The translations under genes and the position numbers were made by a program. A stretch of DNA of 64,000 bases from Cristatella mucedo. Its lineage: Eukaryota; Bryozoa; Phylactolaemata; Cristatellidae. Below, one piece after another: positions 47,458 through 58,770 of this stretch. Where the stretch lies: contig WPIO01000222.1 of NCBI GenBank assembly GCA_009760855.2, forward strand, positions 123,501 to 187,500. The letters run 5' to 3'. Under the pieces are notes generated by a model. That model did no database searches. It saw nothing but the letters and a program-made list of their open reading frames with translations, and was not told the origin of the DNA. Positions within the stretch are counted from its first letter, which is position 1. Each line of letters starts with the position of its first letter.

Positions 47458-48224
47458 GAGAGCTCGATAGCGTCATAGCTTCTTCTTCGGTCGCTTCCTT
47501 GTCGGTTAATGCATCATCTTTCGAGGGGATGACGTTCGATTCGATCTCGAATTTTATTATTAATCAAAATGTACATTTTTTTCTCACAGCTAAAGTATTA
47601 GCATTCATCATACGGTGAGGAAATTTGCATTCAATTCAATGTGAGAGAAGCATTCTTGACGATTTTTAATTCGATGAAATCACCTGTTGATACCGTCAAC
47701 ATCGTAACTATCTTGAGATTATTTTCTTTTATAGTCTTGGAAAATTAATTATGTATCTGTGCTTTGTCCTATCAATGATTTTTGAGTATATATCGGTTTT
47801 TACAGAGATGACATATCCGAAGGGTATATCTGCAAATGGACATCTTATTTTATTATCACTTGTCATTATCAATATATATTTTAATGATCATTATATAGTA
47901 TTCTAGCAATATCATACCATTTTAACCAACTCTGTATTACCTATGAGTCTAAAAACTTCTGATTATGATAAAGGTACTTATCTCTAAAAAAAATGTGGTG
48001 CATGATATAAAATTAATTTTAAAAACCACCCAATTGGATGGATGGCATAGCGTAAATAACATGCATTTGGTTAACATATCAACCATAGTAGTTTTAAGGT
48101 GGAACATCTGAAAGATATTCATTGTAACCTTCATCTGCAGTAAGCGATTCTGGAGCTCGTTTCACAGATAGACCATTATTCATTGGTACTTATTAGACTG
48201 TACATTGAAACAGTCTTGGATAGC
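47458..48224. other. AT-rich DNA without recognisable features
   Basis: No supported ORF. If the GC-rich exon is real, this would be intron. Confidence 0.45.
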
Positions 48225-48300
48225 TTATCATAATAACAATGATGATGATAATAAGGCACTTGATAAAGCGCCCTCATAAGTTTCATTGTCTTAAACTTAA
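48225..48300 (-). mobile_element. L2 family-1 3' end, very short
   Basis: AATGATGATGATAATAAGG followed by CACTTGATAAAGCGCCCTCA is the antisense of the LINE 3' terminus. Confidence 0.7.
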
Positions 48301-48417
48301 CAATGGAGGTCTAACAGCTGAAGATAATCTTGATATTGTATTTGCATCTCCGGCGATGTACATTTTTTGCGTCTGTCACTGCAGGTTCTCCAACCATTCA
48401 TCTATGAAAGGCAATGT

Positions 48418-50130
48418 ATTGTAACGTATCTCAGCCTCTCACTTCATACAGCCATGCAGACTATGTGGGCATTAGGCAGGAGAGTCCTGTATCGCACACT
48501 CACAGCCAAAGCGGCTTTTGGTAAGCATTTGGTAGCCGACAGGCAGCAGGAGAGCAGTTGTCGTTTCGTAGAGCTTTTCTCTGTATCCATTGATCAACCG
48601 GCAGCCATCCTAGCTCTTTTACCAAAGGAGACACTTGGTCAAATCTCTGGGACTTGAAGACTAGCCTCGGAGCCATATTCATAGCCGGCAGCAGTGGCCT
48701 AGTAGCTTTCTGTGGTACCCCATCCAAAAGAGAATTACAATAATCAAGCTGAGACACAACTAAGGAGCTAGTTATATTTTTTTAAAGAAATGGTAGAAGA
48801 CAGCTCGTAATCTTAGATGGGGATCGGACGTGATGGCTAGCTGTCGGAACAGTCTTCTGAAAGAAGCTTTTAATATTTAGGCAGCTGTCGAAAACGACGC
48901 TCAAATTTTGAGCACATGGTGATGGGCGCACAACAGCATCACCTATTAGAAGAGCACAACCATTTAACCCAGCCACACGCTCAGGGTGTCCTATGAGCTT
49001 TTCAGGGTGTCCTATGAGCATCACTTCGATTTAATTGTCATTTAGTTTCAAGAAATTTTCCGACATCCAGGATCGAATGTCGGCAAGGCAAGCATTCAGT
49101 CAATCAGTATCTGCAGGAGATGCCGACGATTTGAATAAAAGATACGCCAGAGTATCCTAAAAGTGATCTCCGATTCTATGGGCCTTAATCACTTTCCCAG
49201 AGGTGAGCACGTAGCTGCTTTGGTCCAGCTGTTAAGATGCTCGTCCCGTCCAAGGCGTAGCTGAGGTCATGGGCTCAGGCCCGTGCATTTGTGAAGCGCC
49301 TGAATAGAAATTAAGTTCTCACGGGGCGCTATATTAAGGAAGCACATATTTGATTATAAATTGGGAACAGCAATAGACTGAGGAAGAATCCTTGAGGAAG
49401 TCTACAGTGACTCAAGTCTTCTGGGAATCCTGACCGTCTCACGACACGGATTGAACACCCATCAGACAAGTACGATTCAAACCACGCCAGTGCCTCGTCT
49501 GATAGATCGATTGTGGCTCTTAATCGTTAGAACATCGTGGAAAAAGTAGAACATCGTGATCAATGGTTTCGAAGACAACTGACAGATGTAGCAGAGCTAG
49601 GCCAGTAACATTCCTGTCATTGTTTCCACCTAGAATGTGATTGTTAACACAGAGGAGAGCAGTTTAAGCGGAATGCTGCTTCTTGAACCCTTGTTGACAT
49701 TTTGATGATATTTCATTCTTTTCAATATGTGCAGCAAGCTGCTTAGCGACAGTTTTTTTTCAAGAATCTTTGACAAGAAAGGAAGAAAGAAAACTGGACG
49801 ATAGTTTGCAACGACCTCTGTAGCTAATCCTTGCTTTTTAATTATCAGTCAAACGATTGCCGATTTTAAGAACTTGAGTACAACCCCTTTTTCCAAAACA
49901 GCATTAAAAATCTCGGTTATAACAGAGTTAGGTTGGTTTGCCAGTGAAGACCGCAGAGATGATGGTATCTGGTCTTCAAAAGACCAGCTCTTTTTGCTAG
50001 ACCTTATTCAGGTAGCCCCATTTCATGTAGAAATCTAAGAAAACTTTTTAAAGAAGGTCACATGCTGTGATTCTTTCATTGCTTTACTTGGAGATGGCTT
50101 AAAGGGGGTACAGATGTGCTCAATTTTTTT
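48418..50130 (-). mobile_element. L2 family-2 LINE fragment with nested SINE-A
   Basis: Minus strand: 3' end near 48420, then the SQLDYCNSLLDGVPQKATRP block, CAQNLSVVFDSCLNI, NFLKLND and upstream RT blocks to about 50.13 kb (NYRPVFFLPFLSK-like near 49790; LYADD region lost). A 20-bp tandem duplication (AGGGTGTCCTATGAGCWTTTC) lies at 48980-49020. The SINE at 49.2 kb interrupts it between tracts that are continuous in the 46.5-kb copy. Confidence 0.8.
49203..49355 (+). mobile_element. SINE-A (tRNA-derived), nested in L2
   Basis: The A box TGGTCCAGCTGTTAAG and the B-box-like GGGCTCAGGCCC are followed by the tail AATTAAGTTCTCACGGGGCGCTATATTAAGGAAGC. That tail closely resembles the 3' end of the L2 family-1 LINE (TTCTCTGAGGGCGCT...AAGTGC). 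Confidence 0.78.
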
Positions 50131-50429
50131 CAGTAAGAAAGGCTAAAACAGTTTTGGCTGAGCCGTTAAAATCTGAGGAATCAGACCTATCGGCATTTGA
50201 CCAAAAAATATTGTGGTGTCGTAATAATCTGTTTTGGGTCTCACTGGCCAAAATTCAATTTTCTAGCTTGCACACTTTAGAGTCTGGAGTTGCCGTACTT
50301 GTTTTAACCGATAAGCTTATACTCATTATGCATTGTCGCAGGTATCCGATATTTGCTAACTGTTAATTAATGTCAGATAGGTTAGATAAAATACTTACGT
50401 AAAACTATATATACATTAAGACTGCCAGT

Positions 50430-51458
50430 AGTAAGTTTAGATTTCTTCGATACACATTCTCCTCGCTTTGGCAATGTCAATCGATGCAGGATTTATTAGC
50501 TCCATTCTTCCTATGCAGTACTTTCTAAGGTACCTTCGTATCCGCATACTCTCTCGTCGCAGCATTGCTAGCTTCTACTCGAATCGCCAGATTAGCCAAT
50601 CAATGGTTATTCATATCCAAATCTCCATCAGTAGTTGTACCTCAGCTCTCTCGAGTCACATAATTTGCATTCACCTATCTTTGATTGGCAGCATCGCCAG
50701 GATTCGTAGGATCAGCCGCACCTTTGATGTCGATTGCATTCATGTTTAGCTTTCCAGGCATCACATCTTCAGTATTTCTGACAAAGTTTCTAGCATTACT
50801 ACCACATCATCTTTGAAAAGTGAACATTTTTATATTAACTGCACTATAAGTATGAGTTAATATAGGTAATCGCATTTAGTATCACGGTACGATATATCAA
50901 TTTTTAAAATATTAGCACCTTGTATGTCTACCATGTAACCCGCGCTTTCGATAAATTCTTTGCGAATTTCAAACAATCACGTCCAGAATAAGTCTCCAGG
51001 GAATTTAGAAAACATAGAGGCATTTCCAGGATTCCAATCGAACGAACTAGGGACAAACGTTGGAAGCGTTCTCGTATAGACTATCATATTTCCTTTCGTG
51101 TCTACAACTTCTACATGATCAGGCGTGAGGCTCGTGTGAGCCACGTTATACATGTCTGTACTGATTTGAATTACGAACTGGCAACGTGGAATGGGTTCGA
51201 AATAAAATCCAAAAATATGCTTCACGTGAATGAGAGCTGTTTTATGAGATTTTTGTATATATGCCTCCTTGAAAAGATCGGACGCATCCGTCGGATTCTT
51301 AAGGTTTGTGATTTTAGCAGTTCCCAAATCCATGGGAGTAGTTTCTTTTCCTTTTAGAAACCAAGCTCTAATTTTCAAATATTCTTTATTGAGGACTTTG
51401 TAAGGTCTACTATCTAGGAATTCAGTTTCATCCCTAGATATCGCTCCAATGTTCACAA
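50430..51458 (-). pseudogene. P2 tail-fibre-like protein, degraded
   Basis: The open frame 50977-51456 begins MNIGAISRDETEFLDSRPY and includes LGTAKITNLKNPTDASDLFK, the fibre-type repeat, then a long tail. Further repeats continue with breaks: MNAIDIKGAADPTNPGDAAN (about 50740-50690) and LDMNNH followed by LANLAIRVEASNAATRE (about 50620-50560). The MNNHxLxxLA block matches P1 at 16.5 kb. Orientation relative to the hydrophobic and PLA2-like genes is the same as in P1. Confidence 0.7.
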
Positions 51459-51482
51459 TCTTGACTCAATTCAGCTGACTCT

Positions 51483-51743
51483 TCATCTTCGACCACGCTT
51501 GTCCGTCGTAGAATCGGGTTGCGATTTAGTTGCAGCATCTTTTTTGGATGTATCATCTTGAGCGTTTACGGTGTGGCTGCGTTTAAAATCCTCCAAAAAA
51601 AAAATATCCTTGATTGGTGGCATTGCCCCTAGTCTAGGCTTGCCTAAGTAAGTCGAGGTGTTATCATAACCAAATCTGTCAAGATAGAATGATATCTCTA
51701 TAGAATGGCGAGATATCTTAATTGGAGCTACGAGCAAAAGCAA
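51483..51743 (-). CDS. P2 86-aa ORF, unidentified
   Basis: The frame is open without stops: MLLLVAPIKISRHSIEISFY and later DDTSKKDAATKSQPDSTTDK. It lies directly upstream of the fibre gene on the same strand. The hydrophilic Ser/Thr/Lys-rich C-terminus looks disordered. It may be the N-terminal part of a longer gene cut by the L2 insertion at about 51.78 kb. Confidence 0.45.
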   Translation of the reverse strand: MLLLVAPIKISRHSIEISFYLDRFGYDNTSTYLGKPRLGAMPPIKDIFFLEDFKRSHTVNAQDDTSKKDAATKSQPDSTTDKRGRR

Positions 51744-51782
51744 AGTTTGTTATCGGTAAAACCCTACGAATATGTAATGTAA

Positions 51783-54660
51783 TGTAACGTATCTCGGTCT
51801 TTAACTTCACCGTTCACAACGGCTATGTGGGTGTGTCGCGGTGGAGAGTTTTTCATACCACACTTACCGCCTATGCAGCTTTTGGGAATACTAATAATAA
51901 TGCACTTGATAAAGCACCCTCAGAGAACTGAATCTCTTTCTAGGCGCTTTACATTTGCTGCAAAGTGAAACACGATTGAATGGTGAATAATATCATGCTT
52001 GATAAGCAACATAAATAACACGGTTAGAGGTGACATGCACAGGGTCAGCATGCAAGAGTGGTTAGTGGCAGCATGCACAGTGTCAGCACGCATAAGCACA
52101 TAAAGGACGAATCACAGGGACCCACTAAATGCTGTTCTAAAAACGTGTGTTTTTAAATTCTTTTTAAATGTGGTCAAATCAGGGGATGTTCTTACCGAAG
52201 CCGGGAGGGAGTGGCAGGCTTTGGCAGCATAAGGACTAAATGCACAGTCTTCAAAGGATCTGAGGTTTGTACGAGGTAGTGGTAAACTGTTGGATTCTGA
52301 AAAGCGGGTGGTGCGATGCTTGACCTGGTCGGGGATCTGAGAGATAGGCTGGAGTCAAAGAATAAAGTGACCTTAAAGTGACCGACAAAACTTTGAAGTC
52401 GATCCGTTGCCAGACTGGTAGCCAGTGCTAGTCGGTGAGAAGTGGTGTAATGTGGCAACTGCCACGCTCACGAAAGACAAGCCTAGCTGTAGAGTTTGAC
52501 AGAATCTGTAATCGCCTGACATGCCGGTAGGCCAGCAAGCAGTGAGTTACCGAAGTCAAGACGAGATGTCACGAATACATGGACATATTTAGAGGTGGCA
52601 TTCTTATCTAGAAAAGCCGAATTTTGGCAATGCTGTGTAGCTGAAAGTATGCAGACTTGTCTGTGGAGCTGATGTGATCGTATAACGCCTAACGTTTAAC
52701 ATGACACCTTGATTTGAAGCTGATTAAACAAGTTACATGCTAGCAGAGCCAATTTTGAGCTTCAGCCTTTCCAATTTCGGGATGACATTGGGTTTGCCCA
52801 TAACTATTAAGTTATTTGTATCATCGTTTAGTTTTAGAAAATTTGCCGCCATTCTTGGACGTATGACGTAATTACATGCAGCTAGTGAGTTGAGAGAATT
52901 CGAGGTGCTCGACGGCTGGGAGGGGTGATAGCAAAGGTACAACTGTATCATCTGCATAGAAGCGGAAGCCAAGATTGTGCTTAACAATCAAACCAGCAAA
53001 AAGCCCATATTTCAGAGGAACCTTGGGTGATCTTTGTCAATTCATATCAATACTCTGGAGTATCCCACTAAGACACGATCTGAAACCATCGCAGACAAGT
53101 GCGAGTCATGCCCAGGCGAGATGAGAGGCGCTCTAGAAAACTTTGTGATCGATAGTATCAAAAGCTACCGAAAGATCGAACAAAACCAGCAACACACACT
53201 CTAACTATGCCTGGATTTCTACGTAGGGCGTTGTACACCCTTAGTAGTGCTGACTCTGTGGGCTGATTAACTCTAAAGCCAGACTGGAACTTATTAGCAA
53301 GGTTTGAGGTTTCGATATATGAGTTCGGCTGGTCCACCAGGACCCGTTCCAGTGTCTTTGATAGGAATAGTCTAAGGGAGACTGGGCGGTAGTTGCTCAA
53401 GTTCTCTTGGTCTAGTGTCGCTTTCTTGAGAAGTGGCCTGGCTACAGCTTTTTGTGAAAGGTGCTTGGACATGAGCTGGGGCTAATGACATTAATGATGT
53501 CGGTTATGCATGGCAGCATTAGATGAATCCAAAGTTAGAACAGGACAGTGGGAATATAGTCCAAGGACTTGCTGTCTTCTTTATTAGGATTTTATAAGAA
53601 CTTTATTAGAACTTCAGGACGAGATCCCTAGTGACCTGCTTAAATGTAGATATTGAGAACAGCCATGAATAGTGGAACAGCCTTCTAGGGGGGGGTGTTC
53701 TAATAGCAGGGATGGACTCCCTGATCTTGTTTGTCTTCTGCACAAACAATCGAGAGAAGCGATCGGCTAGATCATCAGAAGGATCATCAAGTATGGAGCT
53801 AATCTGGGAGCGGTTGAGGAGATGATTGATCGTCGACATCAGTATTGTTGGATTGTGCATCTGTGATTCAACAATATTTTTCATAGAAGCTCGACTCTGC
53901 CTATGCTAGGATTGGTTGGTTAGACCTACATCTTCATATGCCTACGTCTTCATATGCCTACCTCTTCATATGCCTGTCGATGGACAGTCAGTCCTGATTT
54001 TTGTATCCTTTTTTTAAGCTTGAGCTTACTAGACCTGGCTAGTTTAATGTCTCTTGTAAACCATAGTATACCAATGGTAAACCATTGGCCGTCTGGGAGA
54101 GAGCGCACCGTGCGCTTAGTACGAGGTGCAAACTCGCCGAGCTTGTCAGCTAGTGTCGTGTTGTAGCTATCTACCAATGATGACAGATCGGAGGGAGGAC
54201 TGAGCATCTGAGGCGAAGCAAATATTTTCGCTCGGAGAGCATCGATGTCAACGGTCTTGAGGTTTCGATTCATAGGTTACTTTAGAGGAGGTGGTAGGCA
54301 TACACTGTAGGTTGAATGAGATCGGCATGTGGTCAGACCAGCAGGATTTGGTGATAATTGGTAATGATAAAGTGCAGTTTTATGAGAAAATCTGGTTGAG
54401 TGTGTGACCCTTGATGTGAGTAGGGCCATGCACATGAGCCACAAGAAACAATGAGTCAGTTGATGCACGAAATTCAGCTCTGAAGGCCTCAGATAAGTTG
54501 TCAAAGTGCCTTCGGTAGCCTGCACACTTCATCTCACGCAACAAAGAGAAACTGGGAAGCATAGCAAAGTCAGTAGAGCAGGTAATTAAGACGACAAAGA
54601 TAACGAAATGAAGGAGTGATGGTGGTTCAGGTAGAGATGGTGTAAAAAGAACGTGTTGGA
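51783..54660 (-). mobile_element. L2 family-2 3' fragment, split by a nested L2 family-1 copy
   Basis: 51783-51892 and 54511-54660 are adjacent parts of the family-2 3' region. In the 45.5-kb copy the tract from ACGCAGGAGAGTTTTG through GCGGCTTTCGGT to AACAAAGAGAAAGTGGGAAGC is continuous. Here it breaks after GCAGCTTTTGG and resumes at CCTTCGGTAGCC. The family tail (ATGTAATGTAATGTAACGTATCTC) is at 51.78 kb. Confidence 0.85.
51893..54510 (-). mobile_element. L2 family-1 LINE, 5'-truncated, nested
   Basis: Minus strand: 3' end with an (ATT)n-type tail at 51893, C-terminal remnants, [19 protein letters not shown] (52.8 kb), a damaged YADD region, NYRPVSLRLFLSKTLERVLV and NKFQSGFRVNQPTESALLRV (53.2-53.4 kb), the linker SSLVDSYNTTLADKLGEF (54.15 kb) and the end of the endonuclease domain at 54.3-54.5 kb. 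It is broken by many frameshifts. Confidence 0.9.
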
Positions 54661-54664
54661 AAAC

Positions 54665-55437
54665 CAAAGACTGCTGTGGATGTTGTAAGTAATGGAAATG
54701 ATGCTGCTGCTAAAGGCATCATACAGTTTTTTCTCCATAATTAGCAGCTTAAATAAGCTGAAGGGCTTCTAACAAGATAGCTAGCATAGTTCCAAAAGCT
54801 CTTATAGTTCTAAGTGTGATTCTAATAGTAGCCAACGTAGCTGTAGGACTTTTGGGTGTAATCACTGGGATCGTTGATTTAGGTTTATTTATTAAGGAAA
54901 AGGTTTATGACATTGCTTACGGTAAATACGGAGGTATTAATTGGAAAACTAAATAGGAAAATAAAAATGGTCTAAGAAAGATGATTGCCAGTTTGGAATT
55001 GGTTGTGTATATCAACAATGTGTCGCTTGGAGCAGAGAAAGATAACGTAGATTGGCAATCGGATACTGGTGCGATTTAAAAAGAGATATTAAACAAAGAT
55101 ATAAGTTGGGATGCCAGTCAAATCAATTCGATATCTTGGTCAAATAATTTTTATAATGTTGAAACGTAGAGGTTTATTAGGGGCAGTTCCAATAACATTG
55201 ACTGCCTCTGCATTAGGTACTTCAGGAATGATGGGCAGGAGCTGTTATTGCAGTGGCCACGTTGATAAAGCAGAATGTAATTAAGACGATTGATTACACG
55301 GCAGGAGCACCGTCTCCCAGAACTCACGAAGATCGTGTAAGCACTCTCCGAAAAGCAAATCTAAAATCAGGGCGACATCATATATTAAGTAGATACGGGA
55401 AGTTTATAATTAGGATGGGACGTAGATCTAAGTAGAA
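54665..55437 (+). pseudogene. P2 hydrophobic virion-type protein, degraded
   Basis: Homologous to P1 17641-18731. Matching blocks are LLGVITGIVDLGLFIKEKVY (P1: LSGVTGIVDLGLFVKEFV), ASLELVVYINNVSLGAEKDN (P1: ASLEVGHYIIEISLEAEK) and the terminal IDYTAGAPSPRTHEDRVSTL (P1: MYTSRAPPMRKHEERMSVL). The frame changes several times. The final 60 codons (55253-55435) are open. Confidence 0.75.
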
Positions 55438-55610
55438 AATTAAATATTATCAAGATCGGGCGATAGTTTTTGAGAAGCGTGAAAAAACAGCACATTTAAT
55501 CTGATGCAATTAAAGTACGCTATAGACTGAAACAAATACTTAATCAAAAGTTCGCGTGGGGAATAAGACATTAATAAATAAAGATGAATTAATATACACG
55601 GGATAGAAAG

Positions 55611-55979
55611 TTATGCTATCAGACTATCAGAGGTGCATGCTTGTAAATAGTGTGGCTTTTCCACAAACCATAAATATGCCATTCTCAGCTTTATATTATC
55701 CATCTTTACCAAATTCATGGCTAGTAACCAAAGCTCAATGCAATCCCATGAAACAGAATTTGGATAATTGAATAAGCATAAAGATTGTGCTATTGTATGA
55801 TAAGATTCAAGAGAATCATGAAACGCATTCAATAAAATGTGTTTTAGATTTTTTGTTAATCTAGCCACGAAACTGTTTGACAGTAAAGAGAGACAATTGT
55901 CTCTGCCTAAAGTAAATTTGGAGACTTGTCTGTGGTGGAAGCTTGAATAGTTTGTAGAAGAAAGCTTGGGCTGGCTCAT
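55611..55979 (-). CDS. P2 122-aa ORF, unidentified
   Basis: The frame is open without stops (MSQPKLSSTNYSSFHHRQVS ... SLCLFNYPNSVSWDCIELWL). It lies between the hydrophobic and PLA2-like genes, where P1 also has a minus-strand ORF, but the sequences do not look alike. It could be a separate insertion or a chance frame. Confidence 0.3.
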   Translation of the reverse strand: MSQPKLSSTNYSSFHHRQVSKFTLGRDNCLSLLSNSFVARLTKNLKHILLNAFHDSLESYHTIAQSLCLFNYPNSVSWDCIELWLLAMNLVKMDNIKLRMAYLWFVEKPHYLQACTSDSLIA

Positions 55980-55984
55980 TTACT

Positions 55985-56263
55985 TGAATCAAGGAACGCT
56001 TAGCTGAACGCTATAAAGTTGTAAACCATTTAGGCAAAGCTGCAAAGTGGCATGGCAATGATTGCACCGATACTGCTGATCTAAAGGAGCCGAAAAATAA
56101 AGAATTAAGGAATATATCTGGTCTAAGGTTGACTGAGGCTAATTCTAAATTCGCTTCCGACTCCAATCAACCTGATTACGATCGCCAATACGCTAAAGAA
56201 TTACGTTCAATCATGTCAGGAAAAGCGTGGCTAGGACTTCCACTTAAGGAGAACAAGAAGTAA
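55985..56263 (+). pseudogene. P2 PLA2-like gene remnant, catalytic motif changed
   Basis: The blocks ELRNISGLRLTEANSKFASD and QPDYDRQYAKELRSIMSGKA align with P1 19.44-19.60 kb. The preceding HGNDCTDTADL aligns with HDYDYTDTSSM of P1, so the HDxxY motif is altered. The upstream calcium-loop part is missing. It ends at TAA 56261-56263. Confidence 0.65.
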
Positions 56264-56294
56264 AAAATACATTTTTAAGGTATAACCATAAATA

Positions 56295-56570
56295 ATGTAT
56301 CAGCAATGCCAATTTTTGCTCGTTCATTTCTACAGTTTGGCAGAACCAGAGAGATGTTATTCGATATATTCTTTTTTATACCGAGCCGAGGCAGAAGAAG
56401 AAAAACGAGACCAAACTCAAGAAAGTATACTTGAAGGCTTTATTTTTTTGAAAGATTTGGACCATTCATGGCATTGAATTCTTCAGGCATATTGGTATAG
56501 ATCTAAATGGTTATGAGATAGATCACATAAATGGAAAGAAAGATGTCACTTTTTAACTATAAAAAAACGA
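56295..56570 (+). pseudogene. P2 unidentified ORF, frameshifted
   Basis: An open frame of 60 codons (AEEEKRDQTQESILEGFIFL) is followed in other frames by FRHIGIDLNGYEIDHINGKK. No family is recognised with confidence; an HNH-like DHINGK string is suggestive but short. It is the last coding-like stretch of the P2 locus. No terminal inverted repeat was found near here. Confidence 0.35.
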
Positions 56571-57065
56571 TACTGTAAAAACCCACAAACTTATCTATGG
56601 TGTGCTAACGCCCAAGCAATTACTTGCCAAAAAAACTGCACTAGCTCCCCTCTATATTTTTCCTTCTTACATTACTACACAACGTTTATTGGTAGCCGTA
56701 GCCGTGCATGCCGGTGTATAATGTGACAGAAAGCACTTCACGGCAGCCTAAGCTGCATTGGCCACTTCAACACAACTACCAAGCCCATAAGGAGTCCCGG
56801 GGCATCTCCAGTGACTGCTATTCCCGATAGCTCGTTATAATTGTCCTCCTCAATATAACGAGGTTCAGCCTCAAACGTGGCCTCAGTACCACGGTCCAAC
56901 AGAAAACTGAAACTGAGGGACCGGTTACCCAGGCAAGAGCATCGACCATTCCTACTTCAATTGCTCTTTCGACATCACCAGACTTCCTGAGAGGGCCTAT
57001 TCTGAGACGAATGTTTACGCATCGCCACGTCAATACCATACAGACGTCTTTCGTGATTAAAAACC
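56571..57065. other. No recognisable feature
   Basis: Transition from AT-rich P2 DNA to GC-richer flanking DNA. The minus-strand frame 56818-57177 overlaps the R2 repeat and is not supported. Confidence 0.4.
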
Positions 57066-57235
57066 TTGTAGTTCGATTTGCATGCTGGCTGTGTACCACT
57101 CGTTCCCACAGCTGGTGGAGATAGCAAGAGGGGCCGTGCACAGCTGCGGTCAGCTTATAATGAGGCAGACACGCCATAACGCGGAGTGCACCTTATGGTG
57201 GATTCACCATCGGGGTCGGCCAAGGGACAGCCAGG
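57066..57235 (+). repeat. R2 repeat, copy 2
   Basis: Homologous to 9657-9826 in the right arm of the inverted-repeat element. Confidence 0.7.
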
Positions 57236-57830
57236 GTCGAGGAAAGAGTCAAGCGAGAGTCGGGGCGGGGAGCCGTGTGCTCTTTCCGGCTCCGTCCTGG
57301 TAATAAACTGTCGGCACTGGGCATCGGCTGGCTCTCTGATGGGCGAACCAAACGATTGATCAGAGGTGCTGAAGCTTTATCAGTGGTTTAAGGGTCTTGA
57401 TAATCTGTTGTGAAGGCTTCCCCAGCTACAAGCTTTGGGCTGAGGATTGCTGAGGAAAAGCAGCTTGATAGCTGATGAGCTTAAGGTAATTGAGACGACA
57501 GGGTAGTACTCATGACCCCTAATGAATCTGACGAGCCCCAGCAGGCTTGAGTGTCGAAAGGAGACTCAGCAGGACACGGAAGACAACCCGACTCTTACTA
57601 CATCTATTGACCACAAGAGGTGTCTCGACTGTATTTGATGTTCAGTGGACACTGAAAGATCCTTTGGCAGCAAGGTAACGATTTAAACATCTACGTTTGT
57701 TCGAGATATTGGGCAACCAGGCTCAAAAGGCCCCCGAGATACCAGTCCCGCAAGCTCTCACTGGTATGAGATCGACTTCAGGTGGGAAAGGATACAGTGT
57801 AACTTCTTCAGTGTACTGGTGTACCGAGAA
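57236..57830. other. No recognisable feature
   Basis: No ORF, repeat match or RNA-gene signature found. Confidence 0.35.
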
Positions 57831-58770
57831 AGGAACCGACCGAGAATTGGGTTATTTCAGACTTTTCTGATCTCATTTCGATTCAATGTTCCATAAATCT
57901 TTCTTGCTCGCATTGTGTGATTCTAGCATTTATTATAACCCAGCTGACCATGCGGCAAATTTCACATTTGCTGATTCACCTCTCTCCTAGCTCATAAGCA
58001 CGGTGTCACTCAAAGACATCACTCGAGACCCAACAGTCCTGTGAGAGCATTCTGTCAACTCCGATTATTTCCAACGTTGTGAGCATTCGTGCACGTTTTG
58101 TTGGACAGCAAACGACCTGTAGAACTTGGAACACAACCAAACTCAACAACGCTTAATCATCAACTCCTTTCGCAGACTTTAATCTTTCAGGATCTTTGCT
58201 ATCGTCTGTTGCCCAGGAACACTTTCTTTTTTCCGATTGGTTAGCAATGCTGCAAAAACGTGCAAGCAGTACTGCCGCACTCAATGTCATAGCCATGGCT
58301 GGATGCGGCCCCCAGCGTCAAACTTTTAGAAGCTGCAGGGTAGTACGCTGGGGTACGTTTTATCACGCCACGATCTCCCACACCAAATTTCTGACATCTG
58401 ACCAAGCTCGAATATCTTTCTCTTTGCATACGTCCACCCTCGAGTCGGAAACCGTGTGCAATCGCAAAAACCCTATGAACCTCGACGTTAAATCTGTTAG
58501 CCAAAAATGTCTTTCTGGCTGCTTCTTATCCCTCCTGTAACTAACCTGCCATCGCTGGTGGAATGCTACAACATAACGCTTGCAGGTGTCCTCGGCGACG
58601 TTCTCTGAACATACGCCCTCGGTCATGAGCCATCATCGGCATCACACGTGCAAACAAGCAATCTAGGAAAAGCATATCGGTCCATCGATTAGCGACAATA
58701 ATTTTTTCGAAAGGTGCTACAAATCGTTTCTAGCATAGGAGAAGCCCTAACTTGTATAAGAACATTTGAT
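57831..58770 (+). mobile_element. Highly decayed L2-type endonuclease/linker remnant
   Basis: Short matches in the order of family 1: ISDFSDLIS near 57855, a NPMNLDVKSV stretch near 58470, LPSLVECYNITLAGVLGDV near 58550 (compare SSLVDSYNTTLADKLGEF), and FFERCYKSFLA near 58705. No long frame remains. Confidence 0.45.

Noticed and set aside
47107-47476. Minus-strand and alternative plus-strand frames over the GC-rich exon candidate
   Set aside because: Open in several frames because of GC content; only one plus frame gives a plausible coiled coil ending at a donor site.
57831-58770. Independent host gene at 58.2-58.5 kb
   Set aside because: The frames overlap on both strands, and the region shows faint but ordered similarity to the L2 endonuclease-RT linker.
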